Below are positions 26,848 through 35,092 of a DNA stretch of 59,393 bases, one piece after another; the first letter of the stretch is position 1, and each line of letters begins with the position of its first letter. The position numbers and the translations under genes are program-made. The DNA lies in assembly GCA_963966765.1 (NCBI GenBank), contig CAXAAR010000004.1, positions 1 through 59,393 of the forward strand. The letters are read 5' to 3'. The DNA comes from Aequoribacter sp003520285 (GTDB lineage: Bacteria; Pseudomonadota; Gammaproteobacteria; Pseudomonadales; Halieaceae). The notes under the pieces were generated by a model. The model worked only from the letters and a program-made list of their open reading frames with translations. It was not told the origin of the DNA and ran no database searches.

Positions 26848-29019
26848 TTACATCGAAGTGGTTTTTAGAGCTCGCCGCATTCGATGTAACACCGGCTCGG
26901 TGTATCCACTGGGCTGGACTTCCCCGTCAAAGATCAGTTCCCGTGCCGCCTGAAAGGCAATTGATGCCTTAAAGTTTGGTGTCATTGGTGTGTAGTAGGG
27001 ATCATTGGCATTCTGCTGATCTACCACAGCGGCCATACGTTCCAGTGTCGACTGCACCTGTTCCGAGGTACATACCCCGTGATGAAGCCAATTAGTAATA
27101 TGTTGGCTCGAGATTCTGAGAGTCGCTCTATCTTCCATTAAGCCCACATTGTGGATATCAGGTACCTTTGAGCACCCAACACCTTGGTCGATCCAGCGGA
27201 CTACGTAGCCGAGAATACCCTGACAGTTGTTATCCAGTTCCGCTTGAATGTCAGCGGCGCTGAGTTGACTCGGGTCGCCCAGTGGAATCTGCAGAATATC
27301 TTCGACCTTAGCGGTCGCTCTCTGACTCAGCTTGGCCTGGCGCTCAAATACATTGATCTGATGATAATGAATCGCGTGCAGCGTGGCGGCAGTCGGAGAG
27401 GGCACCCAAGCCGTTGTTGCTCCAGCCTCTGGGTGGTTGCTCTTTTGCTCTAGCATCGCCTTCATTAGATCGGGCATGGCCCACATGCCTTTGCCGATTT
27501 GTGCCTTCCCTGCTAAGCCACAGCGCAGTCCGATATCCACGTTGCGATTCTCGTAGGCGCTGATCCAAGTGCTAGATTTCATCTGCCCTTTCGGTAGCAT
27601 CGGACCTGCCAGCATGCTGGTATGAATTTCATCGCCAGTGCGATCTAAAAAGCCCGTGTTAATGAAGACCAGGCGCTCTTTAGCGACCTCGATACACGCT
27701 TTCAAGTTAATGCTGGTGCGGCGCTCCTCATCCATGATGCCCATTTTTATGGTGTTAGAGGCTAAGCCGCAGCGGGCTTCGATCTCAGAGAAAAGACGGC
27801 AGGTGAAGGCGACTTCATCAGGGCCATGCATTTTGGGCTTCACAATATAGATGCTACCAGTGCGAGAGTTTCTGACGGAACCGGTTGTATTCAGATCGTG
27901 GAGTGCAATCAGCACTGTAAACAAGGCGTCCATAAGACCTTCGGGCACTTCTTGTCCGTCTGCTGTCAGAATAGCCGGATTCGTCATTAAGTGACCGACG
28001 TTGCGAACGAATAGCAGACTTCTACCGGGGAGTGTGAGTGCCGATCCATCAGGTTGGGTGAAGTGCCGATCCGGATTCAAAGTACGTTTGACGGTTTGTC
28101 CGTCTTTGGCGAAGGATTCGGCGAGGTCGCCCTTCATTAAACCCAGCCAGTTTCGGTAAACCACGACTTTGTCGGCGGCGTCCACGGCCGCGACCGAATC
28201 TTCACAGTCTTGGATGGTGGTAATTGCCGCCTCCAGACACACGTCTTTTACCCCAGCAGGATCGGTAGCACCAATCGGATGCTGTCGATCGATTTGTATT
28301 TCGATGTGTAAACCGTGATGCTTCAGTAGTATCGAGGTGGGGCTCTCGGCGCTGCCGCAATAGCCGACCAGCTGCGATCTGTCTTTTAATAAGCAGACGT
28401 TTCCTTCACTTAAAACAGCGGTCAGTTTTTCGCCAGCAATGGCATATTGCTTCACATCAGCGTGTGATCCACGCGATAGGGGGCAGTGTTGATCTAGGAA
28501 GTCGCGTGCGAATGCCACGACCTTTGCGCCGCGCACCGGGTTGTAGGCGCCCACACGCTCAGCGCCGTCAGATTCAGAGATGACATCGGTCCCATATAAA
28601 GCATCATACAGACTGCCCCAGCGAGCATTGGTTGCGTTGAGTGCAAAGCGTGCGTTCATGACCGGCACGACAAGCTGCGGCCCAGCCATCACTGCGATCT
28701 CGTCATCTACATTCTGGGTCGTGATCGAAAAATCATCCGGTTCCGGAAGCCAATAGCCAATCTCTCGAAGAAAGGCTTGGTACTGTTCGGGGTTGAATGG
28801 CCCCGGATTAGATTGATGCCACCCGTCAATAAGAGCCTGCAGGCGCTCGCGCTCGGCCAATAGCTCGGCGTTTGCGGGCATAAACTCTGCGATCACAGCG
28901 GCAGCGTGCTGCCAGAACCCATCTACAGTAAGGCCTGTGCCTTGAATGATTTCATCGCTCATTAGCCGGTCAAGACTGGCCGCTACCTGCAATCCTTCGC
29001 GTTCAATTCTGTCTGTCAT
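26848..29019 (-). CDS. glcB: Malate synthase G
   Basis: Monomeric malate synthase of 723 residues, the same length as E. coli GlcB, condensing glyoxylate and acetyl-CoA to malate. Typical stretches include CLEAAITTIQDCEDSVAAVDA, MKGDLAESF, GIMDEERRTSINLKACI and the late region VVRWIDQGVGCSKVPDI. It serves the glyoxylate shunt or glycolate use. Isocitrate lyase and glycolate oxidase genes are not in the window. Together with the LysR, acyl-CoA dehydrogenase and rraA genes it interrupts the usual pilA-nadC neighbourhood. Confidence 0.96.
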   Translation of the reverse strand: MTDRIEREGLQVAASLDRLMSDEIIQGTGLTVDGFWQHAAAVIAEFMPANAELLAERERLQALIDGWHQSNPGPFNPEQYQAFLREIGYWLPEPDDFSITTQNVDDEIAVMAGPQLVVPVMNARFALNATNARWGSLYDALYGTDVISESDGAERVGAYNPVRGAKVVAFARDFLDQHCPLSRGSHADVKQYAIAGEKLTAVLSEGNVCLLKDRSQLVGYCGSAESPTSILLKHHGLHIEIQIDRQHPIGATDPAGVKDVCLEAAITTIQDCEDSVAAVDAADKVVVYRNWLGLMKGDLAESFAKDGQTVKRTLNPDRHFTQPDGSALTLPGRSLLFVRNVGHLMTNPAILTADGQEVPEGLMDALFTVLIALHDLNTTGSVRNSRTGSIYIVKPKMHGPDEVAFTCRLFSEIEARCGLASNTIKMGIMDEERRTSINLKACIEVAKERLVFINTGFLDRTGDEIHTSMLAGPMLPKGQMKSSTWISAYENRNVDIGLRCGLAGKAQIGKGMWAMPDLMKAMLEQKSNHPEAGATTAWVPSPTAATLHAIHYHQINVFERQAKLSQRATAKVEDILQIPLGDPSQLSAADIQAELDNNCQGILGYVVRWIDQGVGCSKVPDIHNVGLMEDRATLRISSQHITNWLHHGVCTSEQVQSTLERMAAVVDQQNANDPYYTPMTPNFKASIAFQAARELIFDGEVQPSGYTEPVLHRMRRALKTTSM

Positions 29020-29055
29020 GCTATGGCCCTATCGATCGATTATTGTGATTGTACG

Positions 29056-29084
29056 AGTCTATGAAAACCAACATGATTTATCAA
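29056..29084 (-). promoter_or_regulatory. Candidate sigma-70 promoter of malate synthase gene
   Basis: On the minus strand, TTGATA (29079-29084) and TAGACT (29056-29061) are 17 bases apart, 5/6 and 4/6 matches to the -35 and -10 consensus. The -35 lies within a small palindrome GATTT-atc-AAATC (29075-29087) that could bind a regulator. Confidence 0.35.
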
Positions 29085-29123
29085 ATCTATGCTTCTTATC
29101 GCAAGCATTCATCGTATCAATAG

Positions 29124-29214
29124 TTGTTGGTTGTTGGTTGTTGGTTGTTGGTTGTTGGTTATTGGTTGCTGATCGTTGGCTGCTGGCTGCTGGCTGCTGG
29201 CTGCTGGTTTTTGG
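29124..29214. repeat. Heptanucleotide tandem repeat array (13 units)
   Basis: Thirteen consecutive 7-base units lie between the malate synthase and LysR genes. The first five are exact TTGTTGG, then three are diverged (TTATTGG, TTGCTGA, TCGTTGG), then four are exact CTGCTGG, then TTTTTGG. Two homogenised sub-blocks of related units point to slippage and local expansion. A seven-base period cannot encode a stable repeat peptide, and similar low-complexity arrays are seen between genes in other gammaproteobacteria. Function unknown. Confidence 0.9.
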
Positions 29215-29292
29215 TTGTCGCCCGGTTGCCCCGGTCGATGAGACCATGGGCCAGACTCGCGCAGTCTCGGTAGTCCTGGTGAGCTAGGACCG

Positions 29293-30264
29293 CTAGTGCG
29301 AATCTTCTCTCGGAGGTTCGAGCGGCGCGGGCAGAGATCTTGCGGTATCTGCTATGAGTCTACGAAGCCAGCGATTACTCGGGTTGTGCTGAAGCAGAGG
29401 GCTCCACGCCATCTTCAATTCAAGGGGTGGAATTTTCAGCGGAGGTGTGCGCAGAACGACCCTGGGGTTATTCGATTTGAGAAGTGCAGCACGCGTGGGT
29501 AGAGTCACAATCAGATCATTTTGCTCGGCAAGGGTCATAGCGGCCTGATAGTGACGAGTAAACACCCTAATTTGGCGCTTATGGCCGAGTCGATTCAAGG
29601 CCAAGTCGACCCATCCCAATCGCTGAATATCATCCGGATTGACACCAACACCGACACCCATTCCAGTCTTGCTCACCCAAATATGGCTCGCTTTCAGATA
29701 ATTTTCGAGAGAGAAGTCTTCTAAGACCGGATTATTGGGACTCAGCAGACACGAGAAACTGTCATCCCAGAGATGGGTCTGATGGAAGGATTGCGGCATT
29801 GAGTCAAAGCGGTTAATGACCATGTCGACCTTGCCGCGCTCGACGTCTAAAAAGCTGACATCACTTGGTGTCATAATATCGAGTGTGACGGATGGGGCCA
29901 GCTCCCGCAGTTGAGACAGGACATGCGGCAGCAGCGTCGATTCAGCATAGTCGCTCGCCATGATCCGAAAGACTCGGTTTTGGTGCTGAGGATCAAACTC
30001 AGCTCGGGTTTGGACGGCTCGATCAATATTGGCCAGGACATCTCTAATGATGGGTTCGAGCTCGAGTGCGCGCTCGGTTGGCGTCATGCCTTCACTCGTT
30101 CTTACCAGTAATGGGTCATCAAAAAGATCACGTAATCGCTTGAGCCCATTACTCATAGCGGGCTGAGACAGGCTTAGTTTGTTGGCTGCCTGGGTGACAT
30201 TTCGTTCACGCAGCAACACGTCTAGATAAACCAAAAGATTTAAGTCAATGCGATTTAAGTTCAT
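29293..30264 (-). CDS. LysR-family transcriptional regulator
   Basis: 323 residues. The N-terminal winged helix-turn-helix begins NLNRIDLNLLVYLDVLLRE and contains VTQAANKLSLSQPAMSNGLKRLR (about 24-46), followed by the periplasmic-binding-like effector domain starting near FRIMASDYAEST. The N-terminal sequence is closer to the NodD/NahR-like group than to the CysB type. It is divergent from the acyl-CoA dehydrogenase gene and upstream of malate synthase on the same strand, so it may control either. The effector cannot be predicted. Confidence 0.93.
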   Translation of the reverse strand: MNLNRIDLNLLVYLDVLLRERNVTQAANKLSLSQPAMSNGLKRLRDLFDDPLLVRTSEGMTPTERALELEPIIRDVLANIDRAVQTRAEFDPQHQNRVFRIMASDYAESTLLPHVLSQLRELAPSVTLDIMTPSDVSFLDVERGKVDMVINRFDSMPQSFHQTHLWDDSFSCLLSPNNPVLEDFSLENYLKASHIWVSKTGMGVGVGVNPDDIQRLGWVDLALNRLGHKRQIRVFTRHYQAAMTLAEQNDLIVTLPTRAALLKSNNPRVVLRTPPLKIPPLELKMAWSPLLQHNPSNRWLRRLIADTARSLPAPLEPPREDSH

Positions 30265-30322
30265 AGGCCCTCAAACGGGTTTAATACCGCGTTACATCAG
30301 CCTTGACGGCATCAGTCTGGCA

Positions 30323-30354
30323 GTATTGATCAGGTGAATGGCAATCATCAATAC
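30323..30354. promoter_or_regulatory. Inverted repeat, candidate LysR operator
   Basis: GTATTGAT (30323-30330) and ATCAATAC (30347-30354) form a perfect eight-base inverted repeat with a 16-base spacer in the 235-base gap between the divergent LysR and acyl-CoA dehydrogenase genes. It lies about 60 bases upstream of the LysR start. LysR proteins usually bind such dyads in divergent promoters; the assignment is inference. Confidence 0.45.
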
Positions 30355-30499
30355 CATAGTCTATGCAAATTCGATGTTTTCCGCGACCCTCATGTTTTAC
30401 ACGCGGATCGAATGTGTCATTGAGTGGCTGTAAAAGCCTCAGTGAAACGTTATTATTACGACCTTGTGCTCATTTTATTGAGTGATTTTTGGAGACATC

Positions 30500-32269
30500 A
30501 TGGACAACTACAGAGCCCCCATCGAGGACATGCAATTTTTAATCGACGAGGTATTGCAGGTCGAGCAAACTTTGGGAGAGCTCGAAGCTTATCGCGATAA
30601 AGGCGTCAATTCGGAGCTCACCACAGCTTTACTTGATGAGGCCGCTAGGCTCGCTAACGATGTTTTAGCGCCACTTCGGCGCATTGGTGATACGCACCCA
30701 GCACAATGCGTGAATCAGCGTGTGGAGTGCTCACCAGGGCATGAAGATGCTCTGGCCCAGCTCGGAGAAGCCGGTTGGACTGGTATTGCCGCGTCAGAAG
30801 CACTCGGCGGCCAAGGTTTGCCCGAGCTCTATGGCACCGCGACTTCAGAGATGTGGAATGGCGCCAATATGGCGTTCGCTCTCGCACCATTTTTGAGCTC
30901 AGGAGCTGCGCTTGCCATTGCGGCGCATGGAACAGAGGAACAGCGAACGCTGTACGCGACACGCATTAATTCTGGTTTGTGGTCGGGGACTATGAACTTG
31001 ACCGAATCGGGTGCGGGCTCTGATCTGGGCCCTGTGAAAACGCGCGCGGTCCCAGAGGGTGATCACTATCGAATTTTTGGGCAAAAAATTTATATCACCT
31101 GGGGAGACCATTCCGCGAGTGAAAACATTATCCACTTGGTGCTGGCGAGAACGACCGACGCACCCGAAGGCTCAAAAGGAATTTCGTTGTTTATTGTGCC
31201 CAAGTTCCTCGTTTCACCCGACGGAACTCTAGGAGCGCGGAACGACGTGTTCCCTGTGTCGGTGGAACACAAGCTTGGGATTCATGCGAGTCCAACCTGT
31301 GTGATGGCCTACGGCGATACGGAAGGTGCGATTGGATACCTTGTGGGCCGCGAGAACGAGGGCCTGAAATGTATGTTCACTATGATGAACGAGGCTCGTC
31401 TAAAAGTCGGTTTACAGGCTCTCGGAGCAGCTGAAGGAGCGTTTCAAAAAGCGCGCGCCTATGCCAACGAGCGTGTTCAGGGCAGCGTTGCAATTATTCA
31501 GCACGCTGATGTGAAACGCATGTTGCTAACCATGCGATCAGGCTGCGAGGCGATGCGAGCTCTCGCCTACAGTGAGGCGGTCACAATGGATTTGGCTCAC
31601 TCGGGCCCCTCTGCGGAAAAGCCAGTCGCCCAGGCGCGCATCGATTTAATGATACCGGTGATTAAAGGCTGGCTTACCACCTTTTCTGAGGAGCTGACAT
31701 CGATTGGTGTTCAGGTTCACGGTGGTATGGGGTATGTCGAGGAAACTGGGGCGGCACAGTATTTTCGAGATGTTCGCATTACGTCGATCTATGAGGGAAC
31801 AAATGGGATTCAGGCAGCCGATTTGGTGGGGCGAAAAGTGGCACGTGATGGTGGTGCAACCATGGAGCTCATTCAAAACGAGATTGCTAACACGATCGCA
31901 GAGCTACGTGAGAGTGATACTGATTCACTGCGGGGCATGGGCGACGCTCTAAAATCGAGCCTAGGTGCGCAGGTGCGGGCGACCCAGTGGATTCTGGAAA
32001 AGTGGCCGCAACACAGAGATGCGGCTTTGGGTGCGTCGTTTGAGTACCTGATGATGACAGGGTATTTGTTCGGTGGTTGGCAACTTGCGCGGGGTGCGCT
32101 GCTAGCACAGGAGCGCATCACGGGCGGCAGCACACGGGCGTTCTATGCGCAGAAGGTGGCTACGGCGTCGTTTTACTGTGAGCAGATTTTGCCGCGCTGC
32201 GCGGCCTCGGAGCAGGCTGTGCTGGGATCAAGCGGTATGCTGCTCGAATTCCCTGTGAATTGGATCTGA
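30500..32269 (+). CDS. Acyl-CoA dehydrogenase with C-terminal extension (DmdC-like)
   Basis: FAD-dependent dehydrogenase of 589 residues, longer than the roughly 380 of simple acyl-CoA dehydrogenases. Stretches such as MNLTESGAGSDLGPVKTRA (flavin/substrate), QVHGGMGYVEETGAAQYFRD and RITSIYEGTNGIQAADLVGRK (catalytic region with YEGT) are clear, followed by about 140 extra residues. This long type includes 3-methylmercaptopropionyl-CoA dehydrogenase (DmdC) of DMSP use and other beta-oxidation enzymes; the substrate cannot be decided here. I chose the ATG at 30500, after TGGAG. It is followed closely by rraA. Confidence 0.9.
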   Translation: MDNYRAPIEDMQFLIDEVLQVEQTLGELEAYRDKGVNSELTTALLDEAARLANDVLAPLRRIGDTHPAQCVNQRVECSPGHEDALAQLGEAGWTGIAASEALGGQGLPELYGTATSEMWNGANMAFALAPFLSSGAALAIAAHGTEEQRTLYATRINSGLWSGTMNLTESGAGSDLGPVKTRAVPEGDHYRIFGQKIYITWGDHSASENIIHLVLARTTDAPEGSKGISLFIVPKFLVSPDGTLGARNDVFPVSVEHKLGIHASPTCVMAYGDTEGAIGYLVGRENEGLKCMFTMMNEARLKVGLQALGAAEGAFQKARAYANERVQGSVAIIQHADVKRMLLTMRSGCEAMRALAYSEAVTMDLAHSGPSAEKPVAQARIDLMIPVIKGWLTTFSEELTSIGVQVHGGMGYVEETGAAQYFRDVRITSIYEGTNGIQAADLVGRKVARDGGATMELIQNEIANTIAELRESDTDSLRGMGDALKSSLGAQVRATQWILEKWPQHRDAALGASFEYLMMTGYLFGGWQLARGALLAQERITGGSTRAFYAQKVATASFYCEQILPRCAASEQAVLGSSGMLLEFPVNWI

Positions 32270-32274
32270 TAGCG

Positions 32275-32760
32275 ATGGATGAATTTTCGACACCAGATTT
32301 GTGCGATGCACACACCGCTGTGCGTGTCATGCACATGCAATTCGCAAGCTACGGTGGCCACTCCCATTTTTGTGGGCAAGCCGCGACTATCAAATGTTTT
32401 GAAGATAATTCACTGGTCAAAGCTTTAGCTGAAGAGCCTGGTCATGGTCGTGTGATGGTGGTCGATGGCGGTGGCTCGTTGCGCCGGGCTTTGTTGGGAG
32501 ATCAGATTGCTGAGAAAGCGTGCCTAAACGGTTGGCTTGGATTAATCATTAATGGCGCAGTTCGCGATGTCACGGTCTTACAAACTTTGACGTTAGGTGT
32601 GTTTGCGCTAGGAGTGATCCCACTCAAGACAGATAAACATGGTGTCGGACTGCGTGGTATGCCGATCGAGATCGGTGGCGCTAAGGTGGCAGAGGGCGAC
32701 TGGATTTATGCCGATGGATGCGGTGTGGTGGTCAGTGATGTCGATCTGTTAGAGCGCTAA
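32275..32760 (+). CDS. rraA: RraA-family protein (regulator of RNase E activity)
   Basis: 161 residues, the same length as E. coli RraA, which binds RNase E and lowers its activity. The start STPDLCDAHT, the core MVVDGGGSLRRALLGDQIAEKA and NGWLGLIINGAVRDV match the family. Some relatives are aldolases (HMG/CHA aldolase), but size and residues favour the RraA group. I chose the ATG at 32275, five bases after the acyl-CoA dehydrogenase stop; the open frame begins slightly earlier with TTG. The 3' end overlaps the convergent nadC by four bases. Confidence 0.88.
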   Translation: MDEFSTPDLCDAHTAVRVMHMQFASYGGHSHFCGQAATIKCFEDNSLVKALAEEPGHGRVMVVDGGGSLRRALLGDQIAEKACLNGWLGLIINGAVRDVTVLQTLTLGVFALGVIPLKTDKHGVGLRGMPIEIGGAKVAEGDWIYADGCGVVVSDVDLLER

Positions 32761-33596
32761 TCGGTACTGAGCCGCATCGACAAATCTAGGGCTCGGCAGT
32801 GTTTGGTGAGTGCGCCAATAGAAATATAATCAACACCCGTTTCGGCAATCTTGATCAGAGTCGTTTCGGTCACATTCCCAGAGACTTCGAGCTCGACTCT
32901 GCCGCGTGTCAACGCTACCGCGTCTCGCATGGCGTCGATGGTAAAATTATCGAGCATAATTCGATCAACACCTGCTGCCAGGGCTTGCTCTAATTCATCG
33001 TGGGTCTCAACTTCGACCTCTAACAAGCTGTTAGGCGACAGCGTGCGAGCAGCCTGAACTGCAGCGGCGATGCCTCCAGCCGCAGCGATATGATTCTCTT
33101 TGACCAAAAAGGCATCGAACAAGCCAATTCTATGATTGAAACAACCACCACATAACACCGCATACTTTTGGGCGTATCGCAGACCCGGGAGTGTCTTACG
33201 TGTGTCTAAGAGCTTCACGCGAGTATGTGCCACAAGGTCGGCATAGTGTCGAGCAAGCGTTGCTGTGCCCGACAGGGTTTGTAAAAAGTTCATGGCAGTG
33301 CGCTCGGCGGTAAGGAGCGCGCGCGCTGGACCCCTCAGAGTAACAAGGGTTTCGTTGGGACTGATCGCATCGCCGTCGTTACAGGTCCAGTCTACTTCAA
33401 TAGAGGGGTCGACCTCTGCAAAGACCATTTGCGCCCAGGGTATACCGGCGAGCACACCCGACTCACGGGTAATCATCGTGGCTTTCGCATGGCGATTGGC
33501 CGAGATCAGTTGAGCGCTGATATCGCCACTACCAATGTCCTCGGCGAGGGCAGCGGTCACATTGGCACGGATGATTTCTGGCGATGGAACGTGCAT
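32757..33596 (-). CDS. nadC: Nicotinate-nucleotide pyrophosphorylase (carboxylating)
   Basis: Quinolinate phosphoribosyltransferase of NAD synthesis, 279 residues from the ATG at 33596 (a TTG twelve bases upstream is an alternative start). Family motifs LDTRKTLPGLRYAQKYAV, GGCFNHRIGLFDAFLVKENHI and the C-terminal EVSGNVTETTLIKIAETGVD(YISIG) are intact. In Pseudomonas-type genomes nadC stands between pilA and ampD; here it is still divergent from ampD, but pilA is several genes away. Confidence 0.96.
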   Translation of the reverse strand: MHVPSPEIIRANVTAALAEDIGSGDISAQLISANRHAKATMITRESGVLAGIPWAQMVFAEVDPSIEVDWTCNDGDAISPNETLVTLRGPARALLTAERTAMNFLQTLSGTATLARHYADLVAHTRVKLLDTRKTLPGLRYAQKYAVLCGGCFNHRIGLFDAFLVKENHIAAAGGIAAAVQAARTLSPNSLLEVEVETHDELEQALAAGVDRIMLDNFTIDAMRDAVALTRGRVELEVSGNVTETTLIKIAETGVDYISIGALTKHCRALDLSMRLSTD

Positions 33597-33652
33597 ACTG
33601 TCTTTCAACTTGGTGATTGTGTCAGCGCCTATGATAGCAGGTCTTAAGAACG

Positions 33653-34204
33653 ATGATGTACATTGATGAGGGCTGGCTCAGCGCTGCCCAGCGTCGTTAT
33701 TCGCCTAATTTTGGCGCGCGACCTAATCTGACCTTAATCGATTTAGTGGTCGTGCATAATATTTCGTTGCCCGCAGGCGAGTTTGGAAACCCCTACATCG
33801 AGGACTTATTCTGCAATCGTCTAAATTGCGACTTGCACCCAAGTTTTGCGGACTTAGAGAATCTGAGAGTGTCATCTCACTTGTTGATTCGCCGAACAGG
33901 TGCCATCACCCAGTTCGTCAGTTTTCTCGATAGAGCCTGGCACGCGGGCGTTTCACATTTCAGGGGTCGTGATAACTGCAACGACTTCAGTATCGGCATA
34001 GAGCTGGAAGGAACGGATCACTTGCCTTACACTGATTCGCAGTACCTAGTACTACAGTCTGTACTCTTGGCATTAATCAAAGAGTACGAGATCAATACCG
34101 ACGCGGTGGTGGGGCACAGCGATATCGCGCCAGAACGCAAAACGGATCCGGGTCCCGCCTTCGATTGGGTACGCGTCAGAAACTCGATAACAGGTCGCCA
34201 TTAG
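33653..34204 (+). CDS. ampD: 1,6-anhydro-N-acetylmuramyl-L-alanine amidase AmpD
   Basis: Cytoplasmic zinc amidase of 183 residues that cuts the stem peptide from anhydromuropeptides in peptidoglycan recycling and thereby keeps beta-lactamase inducers low. Zinc ligands H35 (VVHNIS), H155 (VGHSDIAP) and D165 (KTDPGP) agree with those of characterised AmpD within one position. There is no signal peptide, as expected for the cytoplasmic form. It is divergent from nadC and followed by ampE after eight bases. Confidence 0.96.
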   Translation: MMYIDEGWLSAAQRRYSPNFGARPNLTLIDLVVVHNISLPAGEFGNPYIEDLFCNRLNCDLHPSFADLENLRVSSHLLIRRTGAITQFVSFLDRAWHAGVSHFRGRDNCNDFSIGIELEGTDHLPYTDSQYLVLQSVLLALIKEYEINTDAVVGHSDIAPERKTDPGPAFDWVRVRNSITGRH

Positions 34205-34212
34205 GGGGCGTT

Positions 34213-35058
34213 ATGCTTTATTTAGCCAGTTTACTCGCGGCAGCGTATCTCTTGTATACCGCGGAGCGAAATCCCATCGGTTTATGGTGTGCTGATCGGC
34301 TCGATAATTTAGTAGCCGTGCTCTCTGGGTTTGGTTTCGCCGGTCCTGCAAAACTCATCGCAGTACTCGCGGTGCCTATTCTGGGATTTGCGCTGCTGTA
34401 CTCCTGGATTCATGACTGGTTTTGGGGGCTTTTGGGCGTTGTTATTGTGTTTGCCTCAGTCTGTGCGGGTATTCGATTTGATGTCGCACGACGACTCATC
34501 GACGATATTCAGATTGACTGGCTTCGCGGCGATACCACTGCTGCCGAGTATCGTCTGGAAGAAGCCCTCGAGGCCTGGTTGCCCAGCTCAGATGCCGACT
34601 CACTCGCGCAACGTTTATCTTTCGTTGAGAAAGCCCTATTACTCGCCGTGATGCTTGTGTTTTCTGGCGGCTTTTACTTCATTTTGCTGGGACCTCTTGG
34701 TGTTGTGGCGCATTTGGTGGTGATTTTTTACCACCATCGCTCCGATGAATCCGAGGCTGATTCTGTCCTTGCCGCACTCCTGTGGCTACCAAGTCGGGTG
34801 TTGGCGACCACGTTCTTATTAGTTGGCGATTTTAGTGCGGGTGCCAAAGCGCTGGGTCGAGCTTGGATGGAGCCCTCAATGCCGGTTCATACGGCACTGT
34901 ATTCTGTTGCTATCGCGTCTAGTCCTATACTGGCCGACTTAGACACTTTCGGTGATAAGCCTCGTTTATTAGATGCCTTTGCCGGTTTGGTCAATATGCT
35001 GCGTCGCAGCGCGGTGGTTTGGTTGCTCTTGTTCTCGGTCTGGGTATTGCTGTTGTGA
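34213..35058 (+). CDS. ampE: AmpE-like inner-membrane protein
   Basis: Membrane protein of 281 residues in the CobD/AmpE superfamily. Hydrophobic segments lie at the N-terminus, near residues 47-80, near 145-185 and at the C-terminus. AmpE is encoded with AmpD in many gammaproteobacteria and has been linked to beta-lactamase induction, but its activity is not settled. I chose the ATG at 34213, after AGGGGG; the open frame reaches back into ampD with a TTG. It is probably in one operon with ampD and the two signalling genes that follow. Confidence 0.88.
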   Translation: MLYLASLLAAAYLLYTAERNPIGLWCADRLDNLVAVLSGFGFAGPAKLIAVLAVPILGFALLYSWIHDWFWGLLGVVIVFASVCAGIRFDVARRLIDDIQIDWLRGDTTAAEYRLEEALEAWLPSSDADSLAQRLSFVEKALLLAVMLVFSGGFYFILLGPLGVVAHLVVIFYHHRSDESEADSVLAALLWLPSRVLATTFLLVGDFSAGAKALGRAWMEPSMPVHTALYSVAIASSPILADLDTFGDKPRLLDAFAGLVNMLRRSAVVWLLLFSVWVLLL

Positions 35059-35092
35059 ATACAGGCGGGATGACTCTGATCGGCGTTGGCCT

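Noticed and set aside
29124..29214. Possible CRISPR array
   Set aside because: The units are contiguous seven-base repeats with no spacers, and no cas genes are present.
29059..29247. 62-codon minus-strand frame with Gln/Asn/Thr/Ser repeats
   Set aside because: It is a translation of the heptamer array; the seven-base period gives all three frames similar low-complexity peptides.
34973..35092. Longer start for the FHA activator inside ampE
   Set aside because: The extra 40 residues are Cys/Arg/Ser-rich out-of-frame ampE sequence and unlike any activator N-terminus.
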